A DNA stretch of 64,000 bases from Bedellia somnulentella (taxonomy: Eukaryota > Arthropoda > Insecta > Lepidoptera > Bedelliidae), in NCBI GenBank assembly GCA_963576735.1, contig OY755173.1:9580873-9644872 (forward strand), in the 5' to 3' direction. Below the pieces are notes generated by a model. That model worked only from the letters and a program-made list of their open reading frames with translations. It did not search any database and had not been told where the DNA came from. Below, piece by piece: positions 46,133 through 54,182 of this stretch. Within the stretch, counting starts at the first letter, position 1, and each line of letters opens with the position of its first letter. A program made the translations under genes and the position numbers.

Positions 46133-49100
46133 TATGGTGTGTTGAGTCTAAAATCTTAGATTAATACAAACAAAATAAAATAAGTTTTAAACAATTTAGA
46201 AATCAATAAAATTATACATTTATAATCCAAAAAAAAAAAAAATTTAATAAAATATTAATCTAATACTAATTATACTAATGTTGATGAAACAACACTACAC
46301 GAGAGTTTTCAGTAGAAATTCAGTCTCGTCATAGTCAAGGCGTTGCAACCATCCAAATAAGGTTTTTTTGCAGTCAAAGCGATTAAGGGGATATATGTCG
46401 ACATGTTTGTTAATTTTATTATGTATAAACGGTCCCAGAAAACAGTAATGTTGATGCGTGAAAGCATATTTGAAAGTACAGTTTCTGTTAATTACATCTT
46501 TACAGCGTCTTTGCAGTGATTTGTTAGGATCGAATTTAATAGAAGAATGCATTTTTAGCACGATATTGTATACATATAACTGTATATAGCCGCGACCTAT
46601 TTCTTACGCTCTATTGATTTATGGAAAGTGCTGTGTACATCCACGATCTATCTAATTTAGCCTAAACTTAAACTTTCAGGAGCAAAAGTGGCACTATATC
46701 TTAAAAAACTCCGCGAATACATGCCCAAGGGCCCGCTGATGAATTCAGAGTATTATCCCGGCTGGCTCACCCACTGGACCGAATTGTCCCAACATGTACC
46801 TACGTATGCCGTTGTGAAGACCTTACGAGATATGCTGAACATTAATATGAATGTAAACATCTACGTGTTCTTTGGCGGGACCAATTTTGAATACACCGCA
46901 GGTACGATTTCTATATACTACCCTATATATACAGGGTGTCCCAAAAGTCGACGTCAAGCCGGAACCGGATGGCAAGGCAACTCACACCAGTTATCAGAAA
47001 AATATAAAAAAAAATCTAACTTGCATGTTTAAAAAAATATGGGCAATTATAAAAAAAACAGAAATTCTACAAACTGCATTAGTCTTTTGACTCCTGTTGC
47101 CACAAATCTTAAGATTTTCCAATTTTTTTTTTTGTTATGTGACCCTGAATAGTCCTTCTGTTTATTGTCATCAAAATTTTAAAACAAACTGCTCCAGTTC
47201 GGGTGAAAATTAGACGTTTTAAAAGAAATAAAGTTAAAAATAACCAATTTGCTCAGATTCAACCGACTGTACTGAAAAAAAAATGTACTACGCAAGTCTG
47301 GCAAGTAACGCCAAAAGTTGGCCCTCTTAATAAAGATTACAGAATGGTATGACACTTGGTCAGTTATTGCTGGAATCTGAGTATTTTTTAATGTTTTTGT
47401 AAAACTCCTAGTTTGGAATTATTTTTTCTTATTAACTTAAAAACTATTCTAATGTCCCCAAAGCTTTCCACAAGGCAATGCTGCAGCCAGACTTTATCGC
47501 GAGAAGTACCCAAACGCTGCTCGTCACCCTGATCATCGAGTGTTTGCAAATATCCACCGACTACTCAGCGCAGAGGGCCGCTTGCCGAACCAAGTACATG
47601 GTGAAGGAAGACCCAACAATCCAGTGGAAGACGTCGTACTAGAAGCTGTCGAAGAAGACCCAAGTACTTCGGTAAGGGATATTGAAATAAGCCGGTGCTT
47701 ATTCCTTACTCCGGTGAGTGCCCAAAAGTACAGCCCATCGAATTTTGCAAAAACACGATCTTCACCCATACCATGTACAACGAGTACAGAAACTAGAACC
47801 GGGGGACTACCAAAATCGAGTAAATTTTTGTCAAACGATGTTGGAGGAGAACAGGGAAGACCCACTTTTCTTGACGAAAATTTTATGGTCAGATGAGTCA
47901 ACCTTCAAAAAGGATGGCTACATGAACATGCATAACTTACATGAAGGGCATGTAGATCCCGCATTTGATGAGGCAAGACCGGTCCCAGTACCGATTTAAA
48001 ATAAACATGTGGACCGGAATTTTGAACGGACAAATAGTTGGTCCTTTTGAGCTGCCCGAATTGCTAAATGGTGTTGTCTACCTGGACATTCTACAAAACC
48101 AACTACCGAATTTACTCGAAGACGTACCACTAAACATTTTGACAGATATGTGGTTCCAACAAGATGGGTGCCCAGCGCATTATGCTCTTGCTGTTCGAGA
48201 ACATTTGGATGAAGAGTTCCCCGAAAGTTGGATCGGACGGGCTGGTACAATCGCATGACCAGCCCGGTCACCGGACTTGAATCCATTAGACTTTTTTTAC
48301 TAGGGAGCGGTAAAAGAAAAAGTTTATTCAAAATCAATAGAAAACATGGTTGAGCTGCGGCAGAGATTAGAAGAGGCAGCTGAATTTGTAAACAATGGAC
48401 GATTCGCTCGACTATTTACAAGATATTTTTTACGAAGATGTCGGGCTTGTATTGCAGCTGAAGGAAGGCGATTCGAACATTTATTGTAGATTTTAACAAT
48501 AATGGTAAAAACAAATACATAGTACTAGTGTTAAAATTATTTTTGTTTCATTTGAAAGCAAATCCTTTTCAAAAAAATGTGTTGATTTAAATAAGAAAAA
48601 ATAATTCCTAACTAGGAGTTTTACAAAAACATTAAAAAATACTCAGATTCCAGCAATAACTGACCAAGTGTCATACCATTCTGTAATCTTTGTTAAGAGG
48701 GCCAACTTTTGGCGTTACTTGCCAGACATGCGTAGTACATTTTTTTTTCAGTACAGTTGGTTGAATCTGAGCAAATTGGTAATTTTTTACTTTATTTTTT
48801 TAAAAACGTCTAATTTTCATCCGAACTGGAGCAGTTTGTTTTAAAGTTTGTTTTAAAAATAAACAGAGGCACTATTCAGGGTCACATAACAAAAAAAAAT
48901 ATTAGAAAATCTAAAGATTTGTGGCAACAGGAGTCAAAAGGCTAATGCAGGATGTAGAATTTCTGTTTTTTTTATAAATGCCCATAATTGTTTAAACATG
49001 CTAGTTAGATTTTTTTTTATATTTTTCTGATAACTGGTGTGAGTTGCCTTGCAATCCGGTTCCGGCTTGACGTCGACTTTTGGGACACCCTGTATGTTAA

Positions 49101-52100
49101 CTACATACATACATATACTCATGGCCATGAATCCCAAAAAGGGGTAGCCACAGCTTCAGAGCTAAAACCCCTCAACCACATTTGGAAGTTGACAGGGATC
49201 AAGATGGTAGGAATATATATATGGGTCTCCCTCCAACTACATCTCCCAAAAACCACTTAATAAACCCCCTTACCATTAGTCACCTCTTACGACACCCGCG
49301 GGTTAAAACACCCGTTTGAGAGAGTGACATTCTAAACCGGCACTACACGGTTTATTTACTACTTTATACATATACTCACGGCTGAAAATCCCTTAACGGG
49401 GTAGCCAGAGCTTTGGAATGAGAAATTCCTCAGCCGCTTTTGGAAGTTGATTGGGGAAAAGATAGTAACAATAAATGTTTTTGGTGACGGGTCTCCAACC
49501 ACATCGCCCAAAAAATCCCTTAAAAAGCCCCTATAACCTTAGTCTCCTCTTACGATCACCCACGGGTAAAAAAGTGGTAGTGTTATTTGAAGCCGACACT
49601 ACACAGCAAACTACTTTATATAAACTTTATTCATATTTTATTTATAATCTTACTCGTAGTACTAGAATTAGCATACTATTATATGTGTAGTATCACTACT
49701 ACTGTAACAGAAGATGTGAGTTCAATATCTCAGTCAGGCCTACACCAATGTGTCTCTTTTCCAAGATATATTGGCTAGAGGGAAACCTCGTGAGAAATCA
49801 TGGTACAGTTGTTCTTTGTGGTTACACAGACTATTGGTATAAAGCGGTGATAGACCTGCCCGTATTTCGTAAATTCACTGTACACGCCTATTGTGGCTGA
49901 TAAAGTTTAAATATTGCCTCTACCACCTTGTACAAAAAAATATGAATATTCGATTGTGCGAGGGAGAAAGAAATACATTTAAATACGGGTGAGAAGATAT
50001 AAGTATGCGTATTATCGTTTCCGATGTGCTGAGTTGACCCTCAAGCTTTAACCACTTTCATTGCGATTTTTTTTCGCTGTGATGATTTGTTCAATCGACT
50101 AAATCGAAAAATATCTACAATTTCTTTCCATTCTTATATGTTTTTAAATCGTTTTATAAATGTTTCAGGCGCCAATTTCGTAAATCATTACCAGCCAGAC
50201 ATTACTTCGTATGATTATGACGCACCAATAACTGAGGCTGGAGATCTTACTGAAAAATACTATGCCCTCCAAAGTGTTATTCATGAGGTAAGTCAGATAT
50301 TTGGTGATGACCAGACACTTGTTAATTATAAAGATATATTGTAGAGAACTTCAATTGCACACAAAATTATCATGCAGCTTATAAAATACTTCGATGTATT
50401 TTACCTGAATCAATTCAAAATCTTCGCTATGATAATTATATGGCCTTGATGAACACCACTCTACCCTAACAGGAGGTTTAACCATAGTCTACCACTCTGG
50501 TTTAGCGTGTTGGTAGATTAACGACTACTACTGTGATAGTAAACTTGCCCTTTGAAGCTCGGTGTCATTTGAATGTTGGGATTACCAGGTAAATAAAAAC
50601 TGCAAAGTCCTGAAAAAAGGTTTTTAATAATAATTGCCTTTGTTACTTAATTCGTTATATCATTAAATCCAATTTTTAATCTTTAATTTCAGTTCTTTCC
50701 TGACTCAAAAAACATATCAGTGAAATCACCAGTTAAACGAGCATATGGGAAAGTAGTTCTCACTCCAAATACTCAATTACTAGGCTCGGAAGGTCGAAAA
50801 TCGTATGGCAAATTATACAATACTTATCATGGATCAAATCTTCCAAACTTTGAACAATTACGGCAGCGGGCTGGTTTTATTTTGTATGAAACTGTATTAG
50901 ATAACATAGAAAATGATCAACGTGCATACACACTCAGGATTGCTAAGCCGAGGGATGTCGTTTACATTTTTATTGACGGCGTGAGTATTTATTTCGGTTT
51001 CGGCTCAGAAAATGGTGATTGATTGTTGATCGATAATATTTAACGGCATCGCCATATCATCTTGTTAAATAATTCAAAACTCTTTAAAGTTTTGATTTAA
51101 AAGAATAAAATAGATTTTGTGAAAACATGCTGAATCTATAATATGAATAAATAAAATAATAAATAAATATATATGGACATATTATACACAGATCAAGTTA
51201 GGCCCAAACTAAGTAGAACTTGTAATATGGGATACTAACTCAACGACATATTTAATTTAATATTATGTAATACACATATAAATAACATCCAAGACAAAGA
51301 AACAATCATTTATGCTCATCACATGAATGTTGCCCTCAGCGGCGATCGAACCCGCAACCTCCGGATAAAGAAACTAGTCACCTATACACTCGACCACGGA
51401 CGTCGTCGAATATTAGTTTAATATCCATCACAATCATAGTTTGTATCAAAGTTCGATAAAACCAAAATCATGATTTTTGATACAGAGAAACATATGTCAC
51501 ATTGATTGAGATGTAGAAGATTTTGTAATATTATCTGAGTGGTTTGTTTACTAAATATCGAAAGATATCGAAGAAGATCCGGATTTCCCATTAAGATGAT
51601 TTGAGCGAGCACAGAGATCGGATGGATGGAAGTAATTGGGTGAAAGAGGTATATAAAGCCAATGTTGATGGTAATATCCCTAGAGAACAACTATGGAGGT
51701 CACATTTAGATCATAGAAGAGAATGAACTCAAAAAGGCAGGCATCCATAATCTGAAGAATAAACGGGCAAAGGTTTCCCAAGCTCGTACAATGGCGTGAG
51801 TACATGAATGTGTGTATGTAATGTTTGACATATGTGTCTTACACATTTGAAGATCTTGAATTTACTACTGAAACATATTATATTTCAGTTTAATAGAGCT
51901 TGCCACTTTTGAATACTGTAAGTATGAATTTTTAATAATATATATTTATTTCAGAAACTCAAAGGAAAACTAAGCCGGATGCACAAAATTTATGAAAATG
52001 TACTAAATGTAAACAATGGATCAGTATTATCATTATTAGTACATAGTATGGGTCGCATAAATTATGGTCCAAAACTGCACGACAACAAAGTAAGTAAACT

Positions 52101-54079
52101 CAGTAATATTTGTTCAAAAGATTATTATGAAATAACTTTCCGAAATGGAGTAATTTCTAATATTTCTAAACTTGCGATAGAACTTTGATTTCTAATCTTT
52201 CTAAACGTTTTCATTACAATACATATAACAAAGGACTACAAAACAATTTCAATTGAGATTATACCTCAGTAGTATCCGTTGATCAAGCTATGCAACAAAA
52301 AGTCGTTGGATTATGCTTATGTTCCAGTGACCGTTGGATGGTTCCCATAATTTATACACATATCCCCAAAGGGATGTCATGTCAGAGACTTAGAGATAAC
52401 TTGTGATTATAACTAGTTATTTTGTCACCTGGTGTTTAAATTACCAATTTTTTGCCTAAACTAGGTTTTCACGTCCTAGGGCTACCCCGATAAACAAGAT
52501 GAAAGATGACAGGACTCCTCCTATTGTAACTTTAATACTAATAAATGTAACTGGATAAGTAATTTTAGCCATGTGTGTAAGAATGTTTTCTCTTCACCGT
52601 TAACAAATATATAAAAAAACCATTCATAATGACTTAAGAAAACCCACATACTTTTAGGTTGTGAATACTAGAGTGTAAAAAAGTATACGTTTCATGTTTC
52701 TTGTAAGGCTTGATGCAGAATTAAACCTAAGTTTTCTGCATCAGATGTTGTGCTCCTTTTTACTCTTTTGAGCTCGAGTAAAGACATCATAATGTCTTAT
52801 TTTCATAACTGAGTGGCATCAGTCTTACCCCTTTTCGTGGGTCTGTTCTGGTTTGTTTTGTCAGTTACTATGTGCTTTGGTTCCTGAAAGATTTTGAAAC
52901 TATACTAACGATTTTTTTTTAGGGCATATTGTCTGAGGTTGAGTTGGATGGGAAACCTGTTAGCGGGTCTTGGAAGATCACCGGCTTTCCTTTAGAAAAA
53001 ATGATAGAAACACCAAGTAGTATTGCTAAAAGTAAAGACCACAGTGAAGGTCCAATCTTGTATGAAGGAGTATTTAATACAACAGCTAGTAAAGATGTGC
53101 CAGACACATTCTTACAGACGGAAGGATGGGGAAAGGTAAAATATTTTGTTTATATATACACATACACATATCATATGTTTTAAGGAGAAGGAAGCAATCA
53201 TATTACTTGAGATAGTAGAGCCCACAAACTGTTTAAAAAAATGAATAAAAATATTATGTAAAAGGTTACTTAAAAACTTAAACATACACAATTAACTTTT
53301 AAGCGATTTATTTAACGAAATATACTATACCAATAGGTTAAGTATATTTTCACAGAGAGATTATTGTGTATTATCTTAAAATTAAAACAATACTATATCA
53401 ATGAATATTTTTTAAAATCACATAGTGGTGTAGTGTCAGCTTACAAAAGCACTAACGCATTTCTCCAGGCGGGTGTAGAAAGATTGTCCGTCACACTTCA
53501 GTTGTTGGGTGATTCGGTTGGTAGTCATGGCCAACAACCTTTATTTTACAATCCTGTCTTCACTTAACTTCCAAAAAGGCTAAAAGTTTTCTAATTCTGA
53601 AGCTCGGATTACTCCATTTTTGTTTAAATAGCAGTAATTTTATGTATGTATTTTTTTCAATATAAATATAAGTAACTACCTAAACATTAAGCGTGATATC
53701 AAAACACAATTATTCTTAAAAAAACTCACATTATTAACACTAACCTCTGAAGTGTTTTTTGTGTATTTTTTCATTGTTCTCTGTGAAGTTTATAATTTCA
53801 TTAACCTTAACACCATGCAGTAGTGTTTTACACATGCATTTTTTTTATATATTTCTGCTTCAAATCTCCTATGTACTAAACGAATTTTATTTTCAGGGAT
53901 ACATATGGATAAATGGCCATAATCTAGGATTATACTGGCCATCAGTCGGACCGCAAAAAACTCTTTTCGTGCCTGGAGTCTGGCTACGACCGACTTTGAA
54001 CACTGTTCATTTACTAGAGCTGGAGACACCCTCACCGAACAATTATATTGAATTTATAGATAAACCGATAATAATATGA
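23940..54079 (+). CDS. beta-galactosidase, GH35 (12 coding exons, 641 aa)
   Basis: It hydrolyses terminal beta-galactosides and is probably secreted or lysosomal. Coding exons: 23940-24062, 31683-31837, 38907-39057, 40604-40667, 42696-42790, 43317-43494, 46680-46901, 50169-50287, 50693-50980, 51955-52089, 52923-53135, 53897-54079. All introns are GT-AG and all junctions keep frame. Residues 1-22 form a signal peptide (ALCLLFCSLASAVS). The GH35 barrel shows SGSMHYFRLPAEYWRDRL, FHEP and RPGPYICAERD (130-142). VENEYG holds the acid/base E200, and NSEYYPGWL the nucleophile E279. FFGGTNFEYTAG and DITSYDYDAPITEAGD follow. C-terminal beta domains end with GYIWINGHNLGLYWPSVGPQ. The length matches animal GLB1-type enzymes (~640-680 aa). 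R141 sits where the usual motif has Trp (CAEW). The gene hosts an ionotropic receptor in intron 2 and many transposons in its introns. Confidence 0.95.
24063..24884. other. intron 1 start, no recognised feature
   Basis: AT-rich intronic DNA with no repeat head or coding motif. Confidence 0.45.
24885..25165 (+). repeat. SINE-C copy
   Basis: The tRNA-like head is ACCGTGATAGCTCAGAGGGT with a B-box-like GGCTCAAATCT. The copy runs to GGGATACACAGCGTGAAC. A forward insertion in intron 1. Confidence 0.85.
25515..25605 (-). repeat. SINE-B fragment, diverged
   Basis: ATTCATCAGCCACATCTGGA with the preceding AAAAAGAGTAGTCAGAATTC matches the middle of SINE-B in reverse. Confidence 0.45.
25606..27067. 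other. intronic sequence, no recognised feature
   Basis: AT-rich. A short GC-rich patch (GGCGGCGCGCGCAAG, ~26183) is the only compositional anomaly. No coding motif is seen. Confidence 0.4.
27068..27206 (+). repeat. SINE-B copy, 5'-truncated
   Basis: It runs from CATCACCAACAACCTTTATC to GAGTATATGTTTGTATGTAT. The head is absent. Confidence 0.75.
27207..28854. other. intronic sequence, no recognised feature
   Basis: No SINE head, TIR or coding signature is seen on either strand. Confidence 0.4.
29446..29776 (+). repeat. SINE-A copy in permuted order, with 12-bp target duplication
   Basis: Exact GTAACTTAAACC direct repeats (29434-29445, 29777-29788) delimit the insert. The unit begins with tail sequence (TTATTTATTCTTTATTTATT to AAAAAGATTTAAAT) and continues into the normal head (TATGTGATAGTTAGGCG). 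It then has the tRNA-like part and ends in the same tail. It is thus tail-head-tail in direct orientation. Confidence 0.85.
29669..29739 (+). other. tRNA-like cloverleaf of SINE-A (not a functional tRNA gene)
   Basis: It folds completely: acceptor GACACGG/CTGTGTC with one G-U, D stem GCTC/GAGC, anticodon stem TCGGG/CCCGA with loop GCGTTTA, and T stem GCGGG/CCCGC with loop TTCGATC. The nominal anticodon is GTT, but position 33 is C rather than U. It continues into SINE sequence on both sides, so I treat it as the Pol III promoter head of the repeat. Confidence 0.75.
30034..30641. mobile_element. 608-bp MITE with 63-bp perfect TIRs (TGTCG ends)
   Basis: The inverted ends begin TGTCGTGGCCATATCGTAGA and are identical for 63 bp. 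They contain the palindromes TGATCGATCA and TTTCATGAAA, which recur inward in degenerate form. The flanks are (TA)n, so a TATA or TA duplication cannot be separated from the microsatellite. No ORF is present. A central GC-rich patch carries GCGGCCGCCATCTTCACTC. Confidence 0.85.
30646..31094. other. intronic sequence, no recognised feature
   Basis: It starts with a (TA)n run. A ~20-bp SINE-A tail fragment (TTGTTCATGAATACCTCATG) lies near 31070. Confidence 0.4.
31095..31322 (-). pseudogene. LINE ORF C-terminal fragment (RTE-like tail)
   Basis: On the minus strand it reads RPRKTFLDQIENVLIKVRVR, then MNVMEAREVCQDRTQWRSMV, then SAYPNGNNG and a stop. This Trp/Arg-rich ending (DR..WRS.VSAYP) is the extreme C-terminus of a LINE polyprotein. 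Fragments of the same family lie at 22650, 38540, 39853, 41062, 42385 and 51690. The clade is inferred. Confidence 0.65.
31330..31545. repeat. SINE-A copy plus short inverted head fragment
   Basis: A forward copy spans ~31376-31545 (GACACTATAGTTCAATTGGC, B box GGTTCGAACCCC). At 31338-31372 a reversed B-box fragment (AGCGGGGATTGAACCCTCGA) precedes it, which suggests a decayed inverted dimer. The insert ends ~137 bp upstream of coding exon 2. Confidence 0.65.
31838..32150. other. start of intron 2 with a GC-rich patch
   Basis: The patch (~32025-32150, GGCCCCCCCGCCAGGGCGGC) may be flanking or internal retroelement sequence. It is otherwise featureless. Confidence 0.35.
32150..33124 (-). pseudogene. 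Ty3/gypsy-type LTR retrotransposon 3' fragment (integrase C-terminus and possible LTR)
   Basis: The minus strand from 33124 encodes the end of an integrase core: STAYHHQSLGALEVSHK, then WLPFWSFAFNTTVYTETKFT, then PYDLVFGKK. Past a frameshift it has a GPY/F-like tail, GNKLSPIFSGP, then NVEIIKNDKTELVHKNRTK. Downstream (32267 leftward) the sequence TGTAGTATTGTAAGAAAC could open the 3' LTR. There is no RT, protease or 5' LTR. The integrase identity is from motifs; the LTR limits are guesses. Confidence 0.65.
33125..34085. other. intronic sequence upstream of the ionotropic receptor, no recognised feature
   Basis: AT-rich, without repeat heads or coding motifs. Confidence 0.4.
34086..34252 (+). 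repeat. SINE-B copy, 5'-truncated
   Basis: It runs from GTGTATTTTTGGGCAATGTG to GAGTATATGTATGTATGTAT. It lies ~290 bp before the receptor ATG. Confidence 0.8.
34541..36409 (+). CDS. divergent ionotropic receptor (IR), single exon, 622 aa
   Basis: A chemosensory ligand-gated channel of the variant ionotropic glutamate receptor family, acting in the dendritic membrane of sensory neurons. I chose the second in-frame Met (34541): it starts a signal peptide, MKWLRCVVLLIFLTTCKALN. The upstream Met at 34463 would place 26 polar residues before it. The ligand-binding lobe S1 includes TGILQYLHEGEADVAAGGF. TM1 is at ~347-369 (WILINLTFIAIFLMTLYVL), the pore loop at ~376-395 (ILMLWGYLL), and TM2 at ~403-430 ending NFYTTALYSLL, in place of the SYTANLAAF of true glutamate receptors. 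S2 follows, then TM3 at ~590-611 (FYVLIIGVIISFITFLIELI). The lack of introns fits divergent IRs. The gene lies inside intron 2 of the beta-galactosidase gene, same strand. The exact orthologue is not assigned. Confidence 0.9.
   Translation: MKWLRCVVLLIFLTTCKALNLSHFLSKTMTDFDIISPYEECFMKILDRFHSRSTICELVNAKSNFNNYLIHLSNLGLMTILRDFNNCDFVFTNTKRRMKNYIISVDSPQQLDQGLKCLTRNIFWNPNNRIIVPLNMNFDKLVIDKIFKILLKNELFDALVMQNISDEVHVYSYNPFRDSGCGKKFNVIELGLCTNLDDLSKSFRSILKVDPNRFINCTVQVAASEDIPSFIAPLNIKEFMSRNKSLLGLEQLIFEITAAREKFNIEYSLKDVNQRYGMVLDNGSATGILQYLHEGEADVAAGGFLLIKNRAESFDYVWGYHYITYELFTHLPLREQWRSLYKEFGIQTWILINLTFIAIFLMTLYVLFIHSKIKKVRYDVSQIILMLWGYLLTNSNSRFNKRKMYRVVLICWIWFTFFITNFYTTALYSLLAVEREPTRPKNFDYLIKNGYSPCISKTTREFFLFTFNQTLPEGKYRPECEISEDCFKTVSAEPKSYAIEGDYLYNLRACNFYDNDGKSTLQYQIFGDFFITVFYLKKGSPLAEIFKKYTNILYETGILQKQMKDITLRNNMLCQKKTKSFHKFSLKDVKLGFYVLIIGVIISFITFLIELIINKYYVKKLY
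36410..37442. other. 3' flank of the receptor, no further feature
   Basis: The receptor 3' UTR presumably lies here. A run with ATTAAAATAAAAG near 36800 could supply a polyadenylation signal. No other feature is seen. Confidence 0.35.
37453..37623. repeat. SINE-A hairpin with 10-bp target duplication
   Basis: The left arm, from AATAAATAAAGAATAAATAA into ATTTCGACACAG, is the inverse of the right arm, from CTGTGTCGAAATTTTTCTTT to the tail. The stem is ~43 bp, the loop ~45 nt holding only a partial B box. TATAAATCGC flanks it at 37443-37452 and 37624-37633. Most of the tRNA-like part is missing. Confidence 0.85.
37866..38215 (+). repeat. SINE-C copy, full length
   Basis: Head ACGTGATAGCTTAATGGGTA, B box GTTCAAATCCC. 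The body runs through GGAAAACATCGTGAGGAAAC to TTCGGCGTGAACG. Confidence 0.85.
38540..38665 (-). repeat. LINE 3'-end fragment
   Basis: ATAGGCAGAGACTATTGATG and following sequence match the tail family of 31095-31322 in a diverged form. Confidence 0.5.
38681..38880 (+). repeat. SINE-B copy ending 26 bp before coding exon 3
   Basis: It runs from TGCCGTATAGTGCCGGCTTA to GTGTATATATGTATGTTTGT with an internal deletion. The exon 3 acceptor (TTCTTTGAATAG, ending 38906) follows at once, so the SINE tail may lie in or next to the branch-point region. Confidence 0.8.
39213..39795 (-). repeat. SINE-C copy interrupted by a SINE-B
   Basis: Reverse orientation. The body is at 39213-39437 (CACGCCACGTGTCCCCGAAG onward) and the head at 39687-39795 (ACCCATTGAGCTATCACGGT). 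Confidence 0.8.
39438..39686 (+). repeat. SINE-B nested in a SINE-C
   Basis: Bounded by exact TTATGAC repeats (39431-39437, 39687-39693). The copy is full length, from GCCGTGTAGTGCCGGCTTAG to GAGTATATATATGTATTTAG. It shows that SINE-B moved after this SINE-C. Confidence 0.85.
39853..39920 (-). repeat. LINE 3'-end fragment
   Basis: ATACTCACGCCGTAAGTTCC then GGCTATCGATCGCCACTATG; same family as 31095-31322. Confidence 0.5.
40020..40266 (+). repeat. SINE-C copy, 5'-truncated
   Basis: It starts at TATTTATTATGATTGTTAAC in the body and ends GATAAACGGCATGAACG. There is no tRNA head. Confidence 0.8.
40674..40850 (-). repeat. (TAA)n run and probable LINE 3' end
   Basis: A (TAA)n microsatellite (40674-40696) precedes ATGTTTTTATTTGTCTCTTA. 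That looks like a reversed LINE 3' UTR with a polyadenylation-type end. It starts 7 bp after the exon 4 donor. No coding is left. Confidence 0.4.
41062..41215 (-). repeat. LINE 3'-end fragment
   Basis: TGTACGATCCTGACAAACCT, then CATCATTCGTTTTATA and GACTTCGGACGCCTGTCTTT match the reverse of the DR..WRS tail family. Confidence 0.55.
41447..41695 (-). repeat. SINE-B copy
   Basis: Full length in reverse, from ACATAAATACATTTACTCAC to GCCGGCACTACACGGC. Confidence 0.85.
41698..42384. other. intron 4 sequence, no recognised feature
   Basis: AT-rich, without a repeat head or coding motif. Confidence 0.4.
42385..42545 (+). repeat. LINE 3'-end fragment
   Basis: It translates to LDQIECVLKKAGVRSLKNKR, then decays with stops before SIVSVYPNEK. 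Forward copy of the 31095-31322 family. Confidence 0.55.
42893..43143 (-). repeat. SINE-B copy
   Basis: Reverse, with ACATACATACATACATATAC tail at left and TCTAAGCCGGCTACACGGCA head at right. Confidence 0.85.
43556..43790 (-). repeat. SINE-B copy, old and diverged
   Basis: AAACTCACCGCTATAAAAGG, then CTGCCACTTTTGGAAGATGA, then CCAACACCCATTGCCTC. It is recognisable but heavily mutated. Confidence 0.6.
43948..44201 (-). repeat. SINE-B copy
   Basis: Reverse, from ACATACATACATACATATAC to AGCCGGCACTACACGGC. Third SINE-B in ~1.3 kb in the same orientation. Confidence 0.85.
44505..45495 (+). repeat. ACTAG-type dispersed repeat with (GACA)n core
   Basis: It starts ACTAGTGGATCGTCCCAGCT, contains AATTGTACCAAGTTTCGTCA and a perfect (GACA)n run (45318-45374), and ends TTATTATAAGTATAGATAGA. 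The start and end resemble those of 28855-30024. Confidence 0.55.
45318..45374. repeat. (GACA)n microsatellite
   Basis: About 14 uninterrupted GACA units inside a dispersed repeat; the seed CGACAGACAGAC is part of that repeat. Confidence 0.95.
45640..46575 (-). mobile_element. 5'-truncated LINE (C-terminus, 3' UTR and A-rich tail)
   Basis: Minus strand. The RT C-terminus is at 46295-46561, with HQHYCFLGPFIHNKINKHV and LFGWLQRLDYDETEFLLKT before its stop. A 3' UTR of ~600 bp with a (GT)n run follows, ending in a T-rich end at 45645-45665. The C-terminal pattern resembles that of the 19894 LINE. Confidence 0.7.
46079..46131. repeat. (GT)n microsatellite
   Basis: Roughly 26 GT units within the LINE 3' UTR. 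Confidence 0.95.
46932..49092. mobile_element. DD41D mariner-like element with ~500-bp terminal inverted repeats
   Basis: The ends are CAGGGTGTCCCAAAAGTCGA and its inverse, flanked by TA (46930-46931, 49093-49094) as in Tc1/mariner insertions. The inverted similarity continues inward to about 47433 on the left and 48592 on the right, roughly 500 bp per arm. Only the transposase pseudogene lies between. It sits in intron 7 of the beta-galactosidase gene; its first base is 31 bp past coding exon 7. Confidence 0.9.
47474..48489 (+). pseudogene. DD41D mariner-family transposase, broken
   Basis: Conceptual order: a helix-turn-helix start (GNAAARLYREKYPNAARHPD, then GRPNNPVEDVVLEAVEEDPS), PYHVQRVQKLEPGDY, ILWSDESTF (first Asp), MWFQQDGCPAHYA (second Asp), and RSPDLNPLDFF (third Asp, 41 residues after the second). 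It ends RRFEHLL and a stop. Frame changes near 47700 and 48000, a TGA just after GRAGTIA (~48258) and a TAG after LDFFY break it. The 41-residue spacing and WIGRAG...SPDLNPLDFF place it in the DD41D branch of Tc1/mariner. Confidence 0.85.
49100..49351 (-). repeat. SINE-B copy
   Basis: Reverse, from ACATACATACATATACTCAT to AACCGGCACTACACGGTT. It starts ~8 bp after the DD41D element's TA. Confidence 0.8.
49368..49608 (-). repeat. SINE-B copy
   Basis: Reverse, from ACATATACTCACGGCTGAAA to AAGCCGACACTACACAGC, in tandem with the preceding copy. Confidence 0.85.
49715..49870 (+). repeat. SINE-C fragment, diverged
   Basis: CAGTCAGGCCTACACCAATG, then GAAACCTCGTGAGAAATCAT, then GTGATAGACCTGCCC. Degraded head. 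Confidence 0.55.
50981..51689. other. intron 9 sequence, no clear feature
   Basis: A tRNA-like reversed fragment (GCGATCGAACCCGCAACCTC, ~51340-51400) suggests a decayed tRNA-derived SINE. Nothing else is recognised. Confidence 0.4.
51690..51810 (+). repeat. LINE 3'-end fragment
   Basis: GAACTCAAAAAGGCAGGCAT followed by CTGAAGAATAAACGGGCAAA matches the 42385-42545 copy. Confidence 0.5.
52090..52922. other. intron 10, no recognised feature
   Basis: It contains a weak SINE-C trace (TTTTCTCTTCACCGTTAACA, ~52590) and otherwise AT-rich DNA. Confidence 0.4.
53427..53650 (+). repeat. SINE-B copy, diverged
   Basis: GTGGTGTAGTGTCAGCTTAC, then GGTGATTCGGTTGGTAGTC, then TTTATGTATGTA. In intron 11. Confidence 0.65.
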
Positions 54080-54176
54080 TTAAATTATATTAGTATGTTG
54101 TTTTATTTCTCTGTGCTATACGTCAAAAATCCGTAAACAGTTATCATATGTTATAATACTCAGTAACGAGCTCTTC

Positions 54177-54182
54177 AATAAA
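54177..54182 (+). terminator. polyadenylation signal of the beta-galactosidase gene
   Basis: AATAAA lies 98 bp after the TGA stop, in CTTCAATAAAACTC. It is the first canonical signal downstream. Confidence 0.7.

Noticed and set aside
46688..47032. 114-codon ORF covering exon 7 and beyond
   Set aside because: The exon ends at the 46901 donor; the rest is intron and the mariner TIR.
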